A stretch of DNA of 64,000 nucleotides from Halorubrum sp. BOL3-1 (lineage in GTDB: Archaea; Halobacteriota; Halobacteria; Halobacteriales; Haloferacaceae): NCBI RefSeq assembly GCF_004114375.1, contig NZ_CP034692.1, positions 2,976,001 to 3,040,000 of the forward strand. The letters are read 5' to 3'. Every line of letters starts with the position of its first letter. The stretch's first letter is position 1. Shown here piece by piece: positions 7,446 through 16,471 of this stretch. A model generated the notes under the pieces. That model did not search any database, was not told the origin of the DNA, and saw only the letters and a program-made list of their open reading frames with translations. The position numbers and the translations under genes were made by a program.

Positions 7446-9995
7446 ATGTCTAGCACGGAGCCTCCCACGAAGGCTGGAACCGTCGTCATCGGTGCGGGTG
7501 CCGTCGGCTGTAGCGTCGCCTATCACCTGAGCGAACTCGGCGCCGAAGACGTGGTGGTCGTCGACCAAGGCCCGCTCCCGGTCACGGGCGGGTCCTCTGT
7601 CCACGCGCCCGGTATCATGTTCCAGACGTCGCCGTCGAAGATACAGACGAAGACGGCCCACTACACGAGCCGGCTGCTGTCCGACGCGGGCGTGTACGAC
7701 GAGGTCGGCGGCATCGAGCTGGCCCGGAGCGAGGAGCGGATGGACTTCCTGCGCCGACGCGTCGAGTGGGCGACCTCCTACGGCCTGCCGGAGCCCGAAC
7801 TGCTGTCGCCCGAGGAGGTGACGGAGCACCTCCCACTGGTGAACGAAGACGAGATCCTGGGCGGCTACTACTCGCCGACCGACGGCCGCGTCGACGGCAT
7901 CGGTGCGCTCCAGTGGTACATGGAGCACAGCTCGGCGAGCTTCCACGGGAACGTCGAGGTGACCGACATGGAGGTCTCTCGCGGCGAGATCGACGCGGTC
8001 GTCACCGACGACAGTCGGATCGAGTGCGACCGATGCGTCATCGCGACGAACAACTGGGGCTACCAGACGGGCCAGCTCGCGGGACTCGACCTGCCGATCG
8101 CGCCCGTCGAACACCAATACGTGGTCACGGAGCCGATGGACGAGCTGGACAGCGCCGAAAGCGACGTCGGCGAGAACACGTCCGGGCTCGACGTGCCCGG
8201 CAACCGCGACATTCAGGAACAGATGAGCGAGGGTCCGCACCGACCGGTCGGCCGCGATCAGGACCACTCGCTGTACTTCCGGACCCACGGCGACGCCGTC
8301 GGGCTCGGGTCGTACAACCACGAGACGCTGTCCGTCGACCCGGAGGCGATGGGGAAAAACACCGAGGACAGTCAGGCCTCGGTGCGCGGCTTCACCGAGG
8401 AACACTGGACGAAGCCGACCCACCGGCACCGCGACAAGTCGGCGAAGCAGGCGTTCGACGAGCTCCTGCCGGCGACCGCCGACGCGGAGTATGCCGCCAC
8501 GGAGAACGGCATCTTCGTGTTCACGCCGGACGGGATGCCGGCCGTCGGGGAGACGAGGGTCGACGGCCTCTGGACCGGACTGGCCATCTGGTGGACGCAC
8601 TCGGGCGGCTACGGCCGGATCCTCGCGGAATGGATGGAGAACGGCGTCCCGCGGCTCCCCTCGGGCCCCGTCGACACCGGCGGCATCCACGTTCGACGGT
8701 TCGAACCCCACGCCGGCGAGAAGGACTACTTCGTCGACCGGGGAGACACCCGCTACGAGCAGGTGTACATGAACGTCGAACCGCGGTGGCAGCCCGACGA
8801 CCACCGCGGGCTGCGGACGGGCCCGTTCTACGCCCAACAGCAGGCGCTCGGAGCGGAGTTCTACCAGTCCGGCGGCTGGGAGACGCCGCAGTGGTACGAG
8901 TCAAACGCCGACCTCGTCGAGCGCTACGCCGACCGGATCCCCGATCAGGACGGCTGGCAGGGGATCAACCGCTCGGCGATCGAGGGCGCGGAACACCTCC
9001 ACACCCGCGAGAAGGTGTCGATGTTCGACATGACGACGTTCAGTTCCATCGTCGTCGAGGGCGACGGCGCCGGCGAGTTCCTCCAGCGGATGTGTAGCAA
9101 CGACGTCGACATCGAGGACGGACAGGTCCGCTACTCGCTGCTGCTGAACGAGGGCGGCAACATCCTCGCGGACGTGACGGTGGTCCGGCTCGACCACGAG
9201 GAGTACATGGTCACGACCGGCGGCGGCAACTCCCCGGGCATCCACGGCGGCTGGCTGGAGGACCACGCCCCGGAGACGGTGTCGGTCACTATCGAGGAGA
9301 GCGCTCGGTCCACGATCGGCCTGTGGGGGCCGAACGCCCGGCTCCTCCTCCAGCGGTGTACCGACGCCGACGTCACCGACGAGGGGTTCGGCTACTTCCG
9401 GGCCAAACAGATCTACGTCGGCGAGGTGCCGGTCGTCGCGCTGCGGGTCTCCTACGTCGGCGAACTCGGCTGGGAGCTGTGGGCCCCGAGCGAGTACGGC
9501 CGGCGGCTCTGGGAGACGCTGTACGAGGCCGGGCAGGACCTCGACGTGCGGCCGATGGGCGGCGGCGCGTTGGAGTCGATGCGGCTCGAAAAGGGGTTCC
9601 GGCTGTGGGGAACGGACATCGACACCGACTCCAACCCCTACGAGGCCGGACTCCCGTTCGCGGTGGACACGGACACGGACTTCGTCGGCAAGGAGGCGCT
9701 ACAGGCGGCCCGCGAGGACGGTATCGACAGTCGGATCGTCCCTCTCACGCTCGACGATTCGACCGATGTCATGCTGAGCGGGCGGCCCGTCATGATCGAC
9801 GGCGAGGCCCAAGGGTACGTACAGGCGGGCGATTACGGCTACTCGATCGGCGAGTCGATCGCCTACACGTACCTCCCCGACGAGTACGCGGAGGCCGGCA
9901 CCTCGGTGGAGATACGCTGCGAGGGAGAGACGTACGGCGCGACCGTGCGCGGCGAACCGCTCTTCGACGCCGAACGGAACAAGATACTCCGATGA
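7446..9995 (+). CDS. Second FAD oxidoreductase-GcvT fusion (paralogue)
   Basis: An 849-residue paralogue with the same domain order as the gene at 4637. It has the FAD motif VVIGAGAVGCSVAYHL, the block VTGGSSVHAPGIMFQT with His53 at the likely FAD-linkage position, the family block IEGAEHLHTREKVSMFDM, GGNILADVTVV in the folate-binding region, and LRVSYVGELGWELW. It has its own 235-bp upstream region with an AT-rich segment near 7400-7420, so it may be transcribed separately or read through. The dehydratase gene begins 37 bases after its stop, which points to an operon leading from methylated glycine to glycine/serine and then pyruvate. Substrate (dimethylglycine versus sarcosine) cannot be decided. 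Confidence 0.9.
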   Translation: MSSTEPPTKAGTVVIGAGAVGCSVAYHLSELGAEDVVVVDQGPLPVTGGSSVHAPGIMFQTSPSKIQTKTAHYTSRLLSDAGVYDEVGGIELARSEERMDFLRRRVEWATSYGLPEPELLSPEEVTEHLPLVNEDEILGGYYSPTDGRVDGIGALQWYMEHSSASFHGNVEVTDMEVSRGEIDAVVTDDSRIECDRCVIATNNWGYQTGQLAGLDLPIAPVEHQYVVTEPMDELDSAESDVGENTSGLDVPGNRDIQEQMSEGPHRPVGRDQDHSLYFRTHGDAVGLGSYNHETLSVDPEAMGKNTEDSQASVRGFTEEHWTKPTHRHRDKSAKQAFDELLPATADAEYAATENGIFVFTPDGMPAVGETRVDGLWTGLAIWWTHSGGYGRILAEWMENGVPRLPSGPVDTGGIHVRRFEPHAGEKDYFVDRGDTRYEQVYMNVEPRWQPDDHRGLRTGPFYAQQQALGAEFYQSGGWETPQWYESNADLVERYADRIPDQDGWQGINRSAIEGAEHLHTREKVSMFDMTTFSSIVVEGDGAGEFLQRMCSNDVDIEDGQVRYSLLLNEGGNILADVTVVRLDHEEYMVTTGGGNSPGIHGGWLEDHAPETVSVTIEESARSTIGLWGPNARLLLQRCTDADVTDEGFGYFRAKQIYVGEVPVVALRVSYVGELGWELWAPSEYGRRLWETLYEAGQDLDVRPMGGGALESMRLEKGFRLWGTDIDTDSNPYEAGLPFAVDTDTDFVGKEALQAAREDGIDSRIVPLTLDDSTDVMLSGRPVMIDGEAQGYVQAGDYGYSIGESIAYTYLPDEYAEAGTSVEIRCEGETYGATVRGEPLFDAERNKILR

Positions 9996-10032
9996 ACACG
10001 GATACCACGGAATCGACCGTCCGGTTCACACG

Positions 10033-11286
10033 ATGACCACCACGAACTCCGACGGACTCCCCGTCACGTACGCGGACATCGAGCGGGCCCGCGACCGGCT
10101 CGACGACGACACCGTGGTCAAGCAGACGCCGGTCGAGCGGAGTTCGTCGCTGGACGAGTTCGTCGGCGGAGAGGTGTACCTCAAGATGGAACACCTCCAG
10201 TGGACCGGCTCGTTCAAGACGAGGGGCGCGTACAACAAGATCCGTAACGAGGCCGAGGCCGGCGTCGACTCGTTCGTGGCCGCGAGCGCCGGAAACCACG
10301 CGCAGGGTGTCGCGCTCGCGGCCACGAAGTGCGGCGCGGAGTCGACGGTTTTCATGCCGGAGAACGCTCCGCAGGCGAAAGTCGAGGCGACCCGCGGCTA
10401 CGGCGCGACCGTCGAGCTCGTCGGCCGGGACTTCCAAGAGACCATGGCGCACGCCCAGTCGGCGGTCGAGGGGACCGACGCCGGGTTCGTCCACGCGTAC
10501 GACGACGTGGACATCATCGCGGGACAGGGGACGCTCGGAATCGAGATGTACCACGACCTGCCGAGCGTCGACACCGTCGTCGTCCCCATCGGCGGAGGCG
10601 GGCTGATAAGCGGCGTCTCGACGGCGATCAAACACCTCTCGCCGGAGACGCGGGTCGTCGGCGTACAGGCCACCGGCGCAGAGACCGTCCACGAGAGCCT
10701 GGACAAGGGGTTTCCGGTGACGCTCGAGGAGGTCGACACGATCGCCGACGGGATCGCGACCGGCGGCATCTCCGAAACGACGCTCCAGATGATTCAAGAA
10801 CACGTCGACGAGGTCGTCACCGTCACCGACACCGAAATCGCTCGGGCGATACTACTGCTGATGGAGCGAGCGAAGCAGGTCGTCGAGGGGTCCGGTGCCG
10901 CCTCGGTCGCGGCCATCCTGAGCGACGACCTCGACGTCAGTGACGAGACGGTGATGCCGCTGCTCTGCGGCGGGAACCTGGACATGACCCAGCTCCGGAC
11001 GGTGCTCATCTACGCGCTGGCGGGCCGGAAGCAGATCCTCCGCATCCGCGTTCGTATCGACGACCGGCCCGGACAGCTGGAGGGGATCTCCGGCATCATC
11101 GCCGACTGGGACGCCAACATCCACGACGTCAGACACGACCGGTCGGTCGACGACCTCGACGTCGGAGAGGCGTACCTCGTCTTCGACGTCGAGACGAGCG
11201 GCGCGGAACACGCGGCCGACATCATCGACGACATCGCGGCGGAGGGGTACGAGATCGACGTGGTCAACCACCGGTCGAACGCGTGA
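10033..11286 (+). CDS. Threonine/serine ammonia-lyase (PLP)
   Basis: A 417-residue PLP enzyme of the IlvA/TdcB type with a C-terminal ACT regulatory domain. Lys62 in WTGSFKTRGAYNK is the PLP Schiff-base lysine. SAGNHAQGVA is the substrate loop, PIGGGGLISG the glycine-rich phosphate loop and LLCGGNLDM the C-terminal cofactor contact. From about residue 335 onward (RIRVRIDDRPGQLEGI) an ACT domain follows. It deaminates threonine or serine to 2-oxobutyrate or pyruvate. Its place directly after the dehydrogenase paralogues and near a glyA remnant suggests a serine role in glycine catabolism, but sequence alone does not separate the two substrates. Confidence 0.9.
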   Translation: MTTTNSDGLPVTYADIERARDRLDDDTVVKQTPVERSSSLDEFVGGEVYLKMEHLQWTGSFKTRGAYNKIRNEAEAGVDSFVAASAGNHAQGVALAATKCGAESTVFMPENAPQAKVEATRGYGATVELVGRDFQETMAHAQSAVEGTDAGFVHAYDDVDIIAGQGTLGIEMYHDLPSVDTVVVPIGGGGLISGVSTAIKHLSPETRVVGVQATGAETVHESLDKGFPVTLEEVDTIADGIATGGISETTLQMIQEHVDEVVTVTDTEIARAILLLMERAKQVVEGSGAASVAAILSDDLDVSDETVMPLLCGGNLDMTQLRTVLIYALAGRKQILRIRVRIDDRPGQLEGISGIIADWDANIHDVRHDRSVDDLDVGEAYLVFDVETSGAEHAADIIDDIAAEGYEIDVVNHRSNA

Positions 11287-11337
11287 CGCCGCCTCTCCGG
11301 CCGGGGTTTTGAGTACCCCCTCCCCGGTTTGTTACGT

Positions 11338-11940
11338 ATGAACGACGAGACGCAGCCGCTCGCGGAGTTCCTCTCCGAGGTCGCGTCGGCGACGGTGTCG
11401 CCGGCCAGCGGTACCGTCGTCGGCGTCGTCGCGGGAATGGGGACGGCGCTCTGTGAGATGGTGTGTGTTCACCTCAGAAACGCAGCCGTGCGCACCGACG
11501 CCGACCTCGCGGAGCTACAGCGGACGCTCAAATCGGAGCGAGAGCGCCTGCTGACCCTCGCAGAGGCGGACGCGGCCGTCGTCGAAGAGCTGTTCGGCAC
11601 GGGCGACGGGGGTGACGACCCCTCGGTCCGCAAGCGGTCGGTCGGGATCCCGCTCGCGCTCGCCGAGAGCTGTCTGACCGTGCTCGAGGCGGCGTCGGTC
11701 GTGACCGGCGCGGCCGACCGTCCCGTCGTCGTCGACGCCGGTATCGGTGCGTCCTTCGTCGACGTCGCGCTCCGGAGCGCCCTCTTTACCGTCCGGACCA
11801 ACGTCGCGTCCGTCGACGACGAGTCGTTCCGCGCTGAGACCGAGCGCCGCGTCGCCGACATCGAGTCGGCAGCGGAGCGCGCCGCCCGACTGACGATGGA
11901 GAACGCCGGAACCGACGGGATCGGACGCTCGCGGGAGTAG
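11338..11940 (+). CDS. Cyclodeaminase/cyclohydrolase-family protein (FTCD C-domain)
   Basis: A 200-residue, mainly helical protein of the formiminotransferase-cyclodeaminase C-terminal family. Signs are PLAEFLSEVASATVSPASGT, then the glycine-rich helix VVGVVAGMGTALCEMV, LKSERERLLTLAEADA and IPLALAESCLTVLEAA, all in family order. In haloarchaea this family stands in for methenyl-tetrahydrofolate cyclohydrolase or formimino-folate cyclodeaminase. It fits the route that oxidises C1 units released by the two upstream dehydrogenases. I chose ATG 11338; an in-frame TTG nine bases earlier is less likely. It lies 51 bases after the dehydratase gene, so probably in the same operon. Confidence 0.85.
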   Translation: MNDETQPLAEFLSEVASATVSPASGTVVGVVAGMGTALCEMVCVHLRNAAVRTDADLAELQRTLKSERERLLTLAEADAAVVEELFGTGDGGDDPSVRKRSVGIPLALAESCLTVLEAASVVTGAADRPVVVDAGIGASFVDVALRSALFTVRTNVASVDDESFRAETERRVADIESAAERAARLTMENAGTDGIGRSRE

Positions 11941-12003
11941 CGGCTCCGCCGCGGCCGAAGCGCTTACCACCGTGGTCGTAGTACGCCGACGGAGGCGTCA
12001 GCA

Positions 12004-12180
12004 ATGTCAGTCGAGTTTCGAACGTTGGTCCGCGGGTTCATGTGCGTCGGCGGGATCGTCTTCGCGGTCTCGGGCGCGGTCACCGGGTCGTTGTTCGAGG
12101 TCGGATTCGGACTGTTCGCGGCGCTTCTCGGAGGGTTCGGACTGTGGTGGAACTCCCGCGAATCGTCGGGCGAAACGTAG
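12004..12180 (+). CDS. 58-residue two-helix membrane protein
   Basis: A short frame from ATG 12004 to TAG 12180. The product has two hydrophobic segments (FMCVGGIVFAVSGAVTG and LFEVGFGLFAALLGGFGLW) and a short hydrophilic tail. No family is recognised. It follows the cyclodeaminase-like gene by 63 bases. Confidence 0.5.
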   Translation: MSVEFRTLVRGFMCVGGIVFAVSGAVTGSLFEVGFGLFAALLGGFGLWWNSRESSGET

Positions 12181-12361
12181 GCCGTCTGCCGACCCGTCTT
12201 CCGCGAGCGAGCCTTCGGAACCGGCGGCGACGTGGTCGCCGCGAAATCCCAGTGGCCGCGGATCACACGAAAGTACGAGGCGGAAAGCCCGCGACTTCGT
12301 TCGCGGGTCACTGACGCGGTCCGCAGAACCTATAAATCAACCGCACGACGTACTGTAGACG

Positions 12362-12514
12362 ATGGATGACCTCGTGTCCGGGGTAGCAACAGTTCTCGCG
12401 GCCCTGTTCGCACTGGGCGCCTTCGTCACGCTGTTCATGCAACGCCCCGTCGTCGCCGGCACCCTCTTCGTGTTCACCGCGTTCTCGATTTATGTCAGAG
12501 AAATAGATACGTGA
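12362..12514 (+). CDS. 50-residue membrane protein
   Basis: A short frame from ATG 12362 to TGA 12514, with two hydrophobic stretches (about residues 5-24 and 30-43) and the end YVREIDT. The AT-rich TATAAAT at 12330-12340 lies about 25 bases before the start, the right distance for a leaderless transcript. Function unknown. Confidence 0.5.
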   Translation: MDDLVSGVATVLAALFALGAFVTLFMQRPVVAGTLFVFTAFSIYVREIDT

Positions 12515-12649
12515 ACGGACGGTTCCGGGGCGAAGGGGTCCGAGAAAGGTAATTGAGTAGCTCCCCGATCAACCGGCTCTGTGACGCCGAGCGGCCTGAT
12601 CCGATCGCGCGTTACACAACATATCGAAGGTATGTCATACCCGAACCTA

Positions 12650-12657
12650 TTTTATAT
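12650..12657 (+). promoter_or_regulatory. Probable TATA box of the universal stress protein gene
   Basis: TTTTATAT occurs 27 bases before ATG 12684. This spacing predicts a leaderless mRNA, common in haloarchaea. Confidence 0.55.
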
Positions 12658-12683
12658 GTACCGAAAAACATCTGTCCGCGTCT

Positions 12684-13115
12684 ATGTACGAAAACATTCT
12701 CATCGCCACTGATGGAAGCGAGAAGTCGGAAGAGTCCGTCAGTGAGGGACTTGACCTGTCCGAGCCGCTCGGCGTGCACGTACACGCGATGTACGTGGTC
12801 GAGACGGAGGCCACCTACATCCTGACCGTCGGGCTGGGAGACGACAAGATGGAGGAGTACGAGGAGTACGGCGAGGAAGTAGTCACGGATGTCGTCGATC
12901 GGGCGGCGGACCGGGGCCTCGACGGGACCGGCGTGGTCCGAACCGGCAACGTCGCCACCGAGATCGTTGAGTACGCCGAGAACAACGACATGGATCTCAT
13001 CGTCATGGGCAAACAGGGGCGGGGCGCGATAAACAAGTACATCGGGAGTACCGCAGAGAAGGTCGCACGGATGTCGGATGTCCCGGTGACCATTGTCGGT
13101 GCGGGAGCCAAGTGA
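12684..13115 (+). CDS. Universal stress protein, UspA family
   Basis: A 143-residue single-domain UspA protein. It begins MYENILIATDGSEKSE (ATP-binding Asp) and ends with the nucleotide loop GKQGRGAINKYIGST, close to the G-2x-G-9x-G-[ST] pattern of ATP-binding members, followed by VARMSDVPVTIVGAG. It acts in the cytoplasm in stress or transport control. The family is often found beside transporters in haloarchaea; here the BCCT carrier lies 0.8 kb downstream. It likely has its own promoter (12650-12657). Confidence 0.93.
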   Translation: MYENILIATDGSEKSEESVSEGLDLSEPLGVHVHAMYVVETEATYILTVGLGDDKMEEYEEYGEEVVTDVVDRAADRGLDGTGVVRTGNVATEIVEYAENNDMDLIVMGKQGRGAINKYIGSTAEKVARMSDVPVTIVGAGAK

Positions 13116-13265
13116 GACGTCAACGCAACGAGAGCCGAGCGCGAGGAGGGCGCTATCGCGCGGGGCGGCCGTGACGGTCCCGAAAGCGACGCTCTTGTCG
13201 CCCTTGGACGTGGGTTCTGTTTTGCGGTTGTAATACTCTTTAGTCTGCAACTCTTAGGTTACGGT

Positions 13266-13499
13266 ATGAACCCGGTCGTCGTACAGTTCTCGTCCGACCT
13301 CCTCAGCGGGGCGTTCACGCTCGCTCTCATCGCGGGCGGGCTTCTGTTCCTCGGCGGGCTCGTCTCCCTCGGCGTTTTTATCTACCGATCGGTGAAGGGT
13401 GACGGCATGCGAGACCCCGAAGAAGTCGCTCCGGAGAAAACGACCGATTCCGACGATGTTACCCAGGGCGGCCAGGACGACGAGTGGGAGTTCTACTGA
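13266..13499 (+). CDS. Single-pass membrane protein, 77 residues
   Basis: The first ~40 residues contain one or two hydrophobic segments (LLSGAFTLALIAGGLLFLGG and SLGVFIYRSV). A charged, acidic cytoplasmic-type tail ends in DDEWEFY. It starts at ATG 13266, seven bases after an AT-rich stretch. It lies between UspA and the BCCT carrier genes on the same strand. No family is recognised. Confidence 0.65.
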   Translation: MNPVVVQFSSDLLSGAFTLALIAGGLLFLGGLVSLGVFIYRSVKGDGMRDPEEVAPEKTTDSDDVTQGGQDDEWEFY

Positions 13500-13816
13500 C
13501 GCGGCCGGCCCACCGCTCTCACCGTCGGGCCGAGAGATCGACGCTACGCCGCGGATCGATGCGCGGCCCGCTCGCCCGAAATCCGCTCGGCTTCATCGTT
13601 TCGGGCGATTCCGGTCCGTGCTGAGAATACGGGAACCACAATGTATACATAATATGATAGTATGAGCGAGGAGCTGCGTATCTACCCGCCCGAAACAAAA
13701 ATTACTAATTAATGTTCATTATCCGAAGCATCTTTATACATCCAGTCTGTCCAACTCACGTGACAACACTACTCATACGTAGAGACACCAAGGATTGCGC
13801 GTGTGTGTACAGTAGT
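13500..13816. other. Intergenic region before the carrier gene
   Basis: This 317-base gap turns AT-rich after about 13620 (for example GTATACATAATATGATAG near 13643-13660, AATTACTAATTAATG near 13700-13714 and CTTTATACATCC near 13731-13743). These are candidate promoter elements for the carrier operon. A 16-codon frame at about 13662-13712 could be a leader but I do not call it. No RNA gene is seen. Confidence 0.5.
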
Positions 13817-13894
13817 ATGACTACCGAAGACAACAAGCCAAAACATGAAGATCAAACAGCGACGTACCGCAAGTTCGGAGGAGGAATCGTATGA
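13817..13894 (+). CDS. 25-residue leader ORF coupled to the carrier gene
   Basis: An ATG at 13817 opens a 25-codon frame rich in charged residues (MTTEDNKPKHEDQTATYRKF, then GGGIV). Its TGA at 13892-13894 overlaps the carrier ATG at 13891 in an ATGA junction. The upstream sequence GGAGGAGG within its last codons would serve as the ribosome site for the carrier. It could be a real micropeptide or a translated leader that couples ribosome flow into the carrier. Confidence 0.5.
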   Translation: MTTEDNKPKHEDQTATYRKFGGGIV

Positions 13895-15714
13895 GCGATA
13901 GTGGAGACGGCGACGAGGAGTTCGGAGGAGAAGGTCTACAGGTAGAGCTGTTCAACGCGGATACCGACCGCGAGCCGGGGGATACGAACAAGCAGTTCAG
14001 TATCGGGGACACGAAGATCCTCGACGTTCACCCGCAGGTGTTCAGCATCTCAGCGGTCGTGATCGTCGCGTTCATCGGACTGTCGTTGGCGTTCCCGGAC
14101 GCGGCGAGTACGCTGTACAACGATGTTCGAAATGGAATCTCGCAAACCTTCGGTTGGTTTTTCATCCTGGTCGCGAACATTTTCATTATTTTCATGGTCT
14201 ATCTCGCCTTGAGCAAGTACGGAAAAATCAGGCTCGGCGGGGTTGACGCGAAGAAGGAGTTCAGCGACATATCGTGGGTCGCGATGCTGTTCAGCGCCGG
14301 GATGGGGATCGGCCTCATGTTCTTCGGCGTCGCAGAGCCGGTCTGGCACTTCTTCGACCCCCACCTCGGCGCCGAGAGCGCCTCTCCGGCCTCGGCACAG
14401 GTGGCAATGGCGGTCTCGCTGTACCACTGGGGGTTCCATCCGTGGGCGATCTACGCCCTCGTGGGGCTCTCGCTCGCGTTCTTCTCGTTCAACCGCGGCC
14501 TGCCGCTGACGTTCCGGTCCATCTTCTGGCCGGTACTGGGAGAACGCATCTACGGGTGGCCCGGCCACGTTATCGACATCTTGACCGTCTTCGCGACGAT
14601 GTTCGGGTTGACGACCTCCCTCGGTTTGGGAGCACAACAGATCAACGCCGGACTCAATTTCCTCGGCGGAAACGTTGGTGCGGCACCGTCGATTCCGTTC
14701 GGGACAACCGTTCAGGTCGCGATCATCGCCGTCGTGACGGCGGTCGCCGTGATGTCGGTCGCGGCGGGACTCGACGGCGGTGTGCGGCGGCTCAGCAACC
14801 TGAACCTGTTCCTGATGTTCCTGTTGCTGGGAGCAGTCCTCGTCCTCGGTCCGACACTGTTCATCTTCGGGATGATCCCGCAGGCAATCGGACAGTACTT
14901 GGGGAACTTCTTCGACCTGGCGTTCTACTCGGGTGCCATCATGGAACCGTACTTCCAAGGGTCGGCCTACTACGGTCCCGGCGGAGACGGCGAGGGGCTG
15001 TTCCTCGTCGACTGGACCGTGTTCTACTGGGCCTGGTGGATCGCCTGGTCGCCGTTCGTCGGGATGTTCATCGCCCGGATCTCGAAGGGACGTACCGTCC
15101 GTGAGTTCATCAGCGGAGTCCTCATCCTCCCGGTGCTGTTCTCGGTGCTCTGGTTCGCCGCGCTGGGCGGCAGCGCCCTCAGCATCGAACTGGGCAGCGG
15201 CGCGGTGAGCGCCGCGATGTTCGCCGATGGGGTCCAAGTCCCGAGGGCAGTCGCGCTGTTCTCGATGCTGGACCAGCTGCCGGGGACGGTAATCCTGTCC
15301 TCGCTTTCGGTGCTCCTCGTGGCGACGTTCTTCATCACGTCGTCGGACTCGGGGTCGCTGGTCATCGATCACCTGACCTCGGGCGGCAAGCACGACGCGC
15401 CCGTGGCGATGCGTGTCTTCTGGGCGGTCACCGAGGGCGTCGTCGCCTCGACGCTGCTCATCGCCGGCGGTTCCCAGGGGCTGAACGCCCTTCAGGCCGC
15501 CGCCATCTCGACCGGCTTACCGTTCGCGTTCATCCTCGTGTTCATGATGTACGCGATCAAGAAGGGGCTGGAGACCGAGTACCAGATCCTCGAATCGAAG
15601 GAGTTCCAGGAGCGCGTCCAAGAGATGGCCGAGGAAGGCGAAGTCGTCATCGAGAGGGAGGGCGGTGAGGTCGTCACCGACATCACGAGCGGGGAGGGAG
15701 AACCGGGGGACTGA
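13891..15714 (+). CDS. BCCT-family betaine/carnitine/choline transporter
   Basis: A 607-residue, 12-helix secondary carrier of the BCCT family. An acidic cytoplasmic N-terminus of ~50 residues precedes VHPQVFSISAVVIVAFIG. Family blocks are GMGIGLMFFGVAEPVWHF (the glycine stretch of TM3) and FYWAWWIAWSPFVGMFIAR, the BCCT signature with the aromatic box that binds trimethylammonium groups. The final ~45 residues are acidic and cytoplasmic, as in osmoregulated members. It should import glycine betaine or a relative with Na+. That matches the nearby dehydrogenases, which would use its demethylated products, so uptake here may serve catabolism as well as osmoprotection. Translation is probably coupled to the leader ORF at 13817. 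Confidence 0.93.
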   Translation: MSDSGDGDEEFGGEGLQVELFNADTDREPGDTNKQFSIGDTKILDVHPQVFSISAVVIVAFIGLSLAFPDAASTLYNDVRNGISQTFGWFFILVANIFIIFMVYLALSKYGKIRLGGVDAKKEFSDISWVAMLFSAGMGIGLMFFGVAEPVWHFFDPHLGAESASPASAQVAMAVSLYHWGFHPWAIYALVGLSLAFFSFNRGLPLTFRSIFWPVLGERIYGWPGHVIDILTVFATMFGLTTSLGLGAQQINAGLNFLGGNVGAAPSIPFGTTVQVAIIAVVTAVAVMSVAAGLDGGVRRLSNLNLFLMFLLLGAVLVLGPTLFIFGMIPQAIGQYLGNFFDLAFYSGAIMEPYFQGSAYYGPGGDGEGLFLVDWTVFYWAWWIAWSPFVGMFIARISKGRTVREFISGVLILPVLFSVLWFAALGGSALSIELGSGAVSAAMFADGVQVPRAVALFSMLDQLPGTVILSSLSVLLVATFFITSSDSGSLVIDHLTSGGKHDAPVAMRVFWAVTEGVVASTLLIAGGSQGLNALQAAAISTGLPFAFILVFMMYAIKKGLETEYQILESKEFQERVQEMAEEGEVVIEREGGEVVTDITSGEGEPGD

Positions 15715-15815
15715 TCGTCCGCGGTTCATCCGTCGATCGCTGTAGAACGCGCTCGCTATCTTCTTTTCTGACCGCGTCAACTCCTCAGCGGCGCGTCTCG
15801 GGGCCGCGTGATTCG

Positions 15816-16100
15816 TTACGACGCCTCGGACTCGTTCGAACCGTCTTCGACTGTCACCGGTTTGAGGTTGGTCTCGTCCGTATCGTATCCCAGCCACAGA
15901 CCCAGAAGCACGGCGACCGACAGGACGTACACCGGGAAGAGCACGAGCGTAACCGTCGTGTGAACCGGATTCGTCAGAGAGACCACGCCGGTCCAGTAGA
16001 GGAGCGCGACGCAGGCTATCCCTCCAGCCACGCCGGTCCTGAGACCGAATTCGAAGGTCCGATCGGAGATCGGACCGGGCGACCCGCCTGAGTGGGACAT
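15816..16100 (-). CDS. Two-helix membrane protein, 94 residues
   Basis: I chose the internal ATG at 16098-16100 (MSHSGGSPGPISDRTFEFGL) because the longer frame has an atypical N-terminus. Two hydrophobic helices follow (GVAGGIACVALLYWTGVVSL and VTLVLFPVYVLSVAVLLGLW) with a short acidic tail. It resembles the small membrane proteins often found beside haloarchaeal transporters. It is convergent with the carrier gene. Role unknown. Confidence 0.65.
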   Translation of the reverse strand: MSHSGGSPGPISDRTFEFGLRTGVAGGIACVALLYWTGVVSLTNPVHTTVTLVLFPVYVLSVAVLLGLWLGYDTDETNLKPVTVEDGSNESEAS

Positions 16101-16147
16101 GTCTACGGTAGGCGAAGCGAGAACAAAAACGAATCGAACGCCTCCAG

Positions 16148-16471
16148 CTACGGCTCGTAGTCGTGCTGGTACTCCCAGTGGTACTGACACTCAGTACAGG
16201 ACGCGTACTCGGGCACGTCCATCATTTCGGGGTGTCGAATACCTTGGTCCAACCGCCGGTCACAGCGTGGACAGACGAGTGCGACCAGCTCCATCCCGGC
16301 GAACTCCTCGGGAGACCGCTCCATGTGACAGCTCGGACAGTCCAGAAAGTCGTTGGCGAACTCGTGGGTAAACAAGTCGTGACACGACGGACACTGAACG
16401 ACTGCGGGGGGGCGCTTCGCCCAGCCGACGTCACCCCGCTTGAACGTCGTGTGCGCCTCGGGAACCGCCAT
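16148..16471 (-). CDS. Multi-zinc-ribbon protein, 107 residues
   Basis: A soluble protein with three or four cysteine knuckles: CPSCHDLF, CPSCHM, CPRCDRR and CTECQYHW. They give two zinc ribbons in tandem. The start is taken at ATG 16469-16471 (MAVPEAHTTFKRGDVGW); a longer frame to 16567 exists. Such proteins may bind nucleic acid or protein partners. No enzymatic motif is seen. Confidence 0.7.
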   Translation of the reverse strand: MAVPEAHTTFKRGDVGWAKRPPAVVQCPSCHDLFTHEFANDFLDCPSCHMERSPEEFAGMELVALVCPRCDRRLDQGIRHPEMMDVPEYASCTECQYHWEYQHDYEP

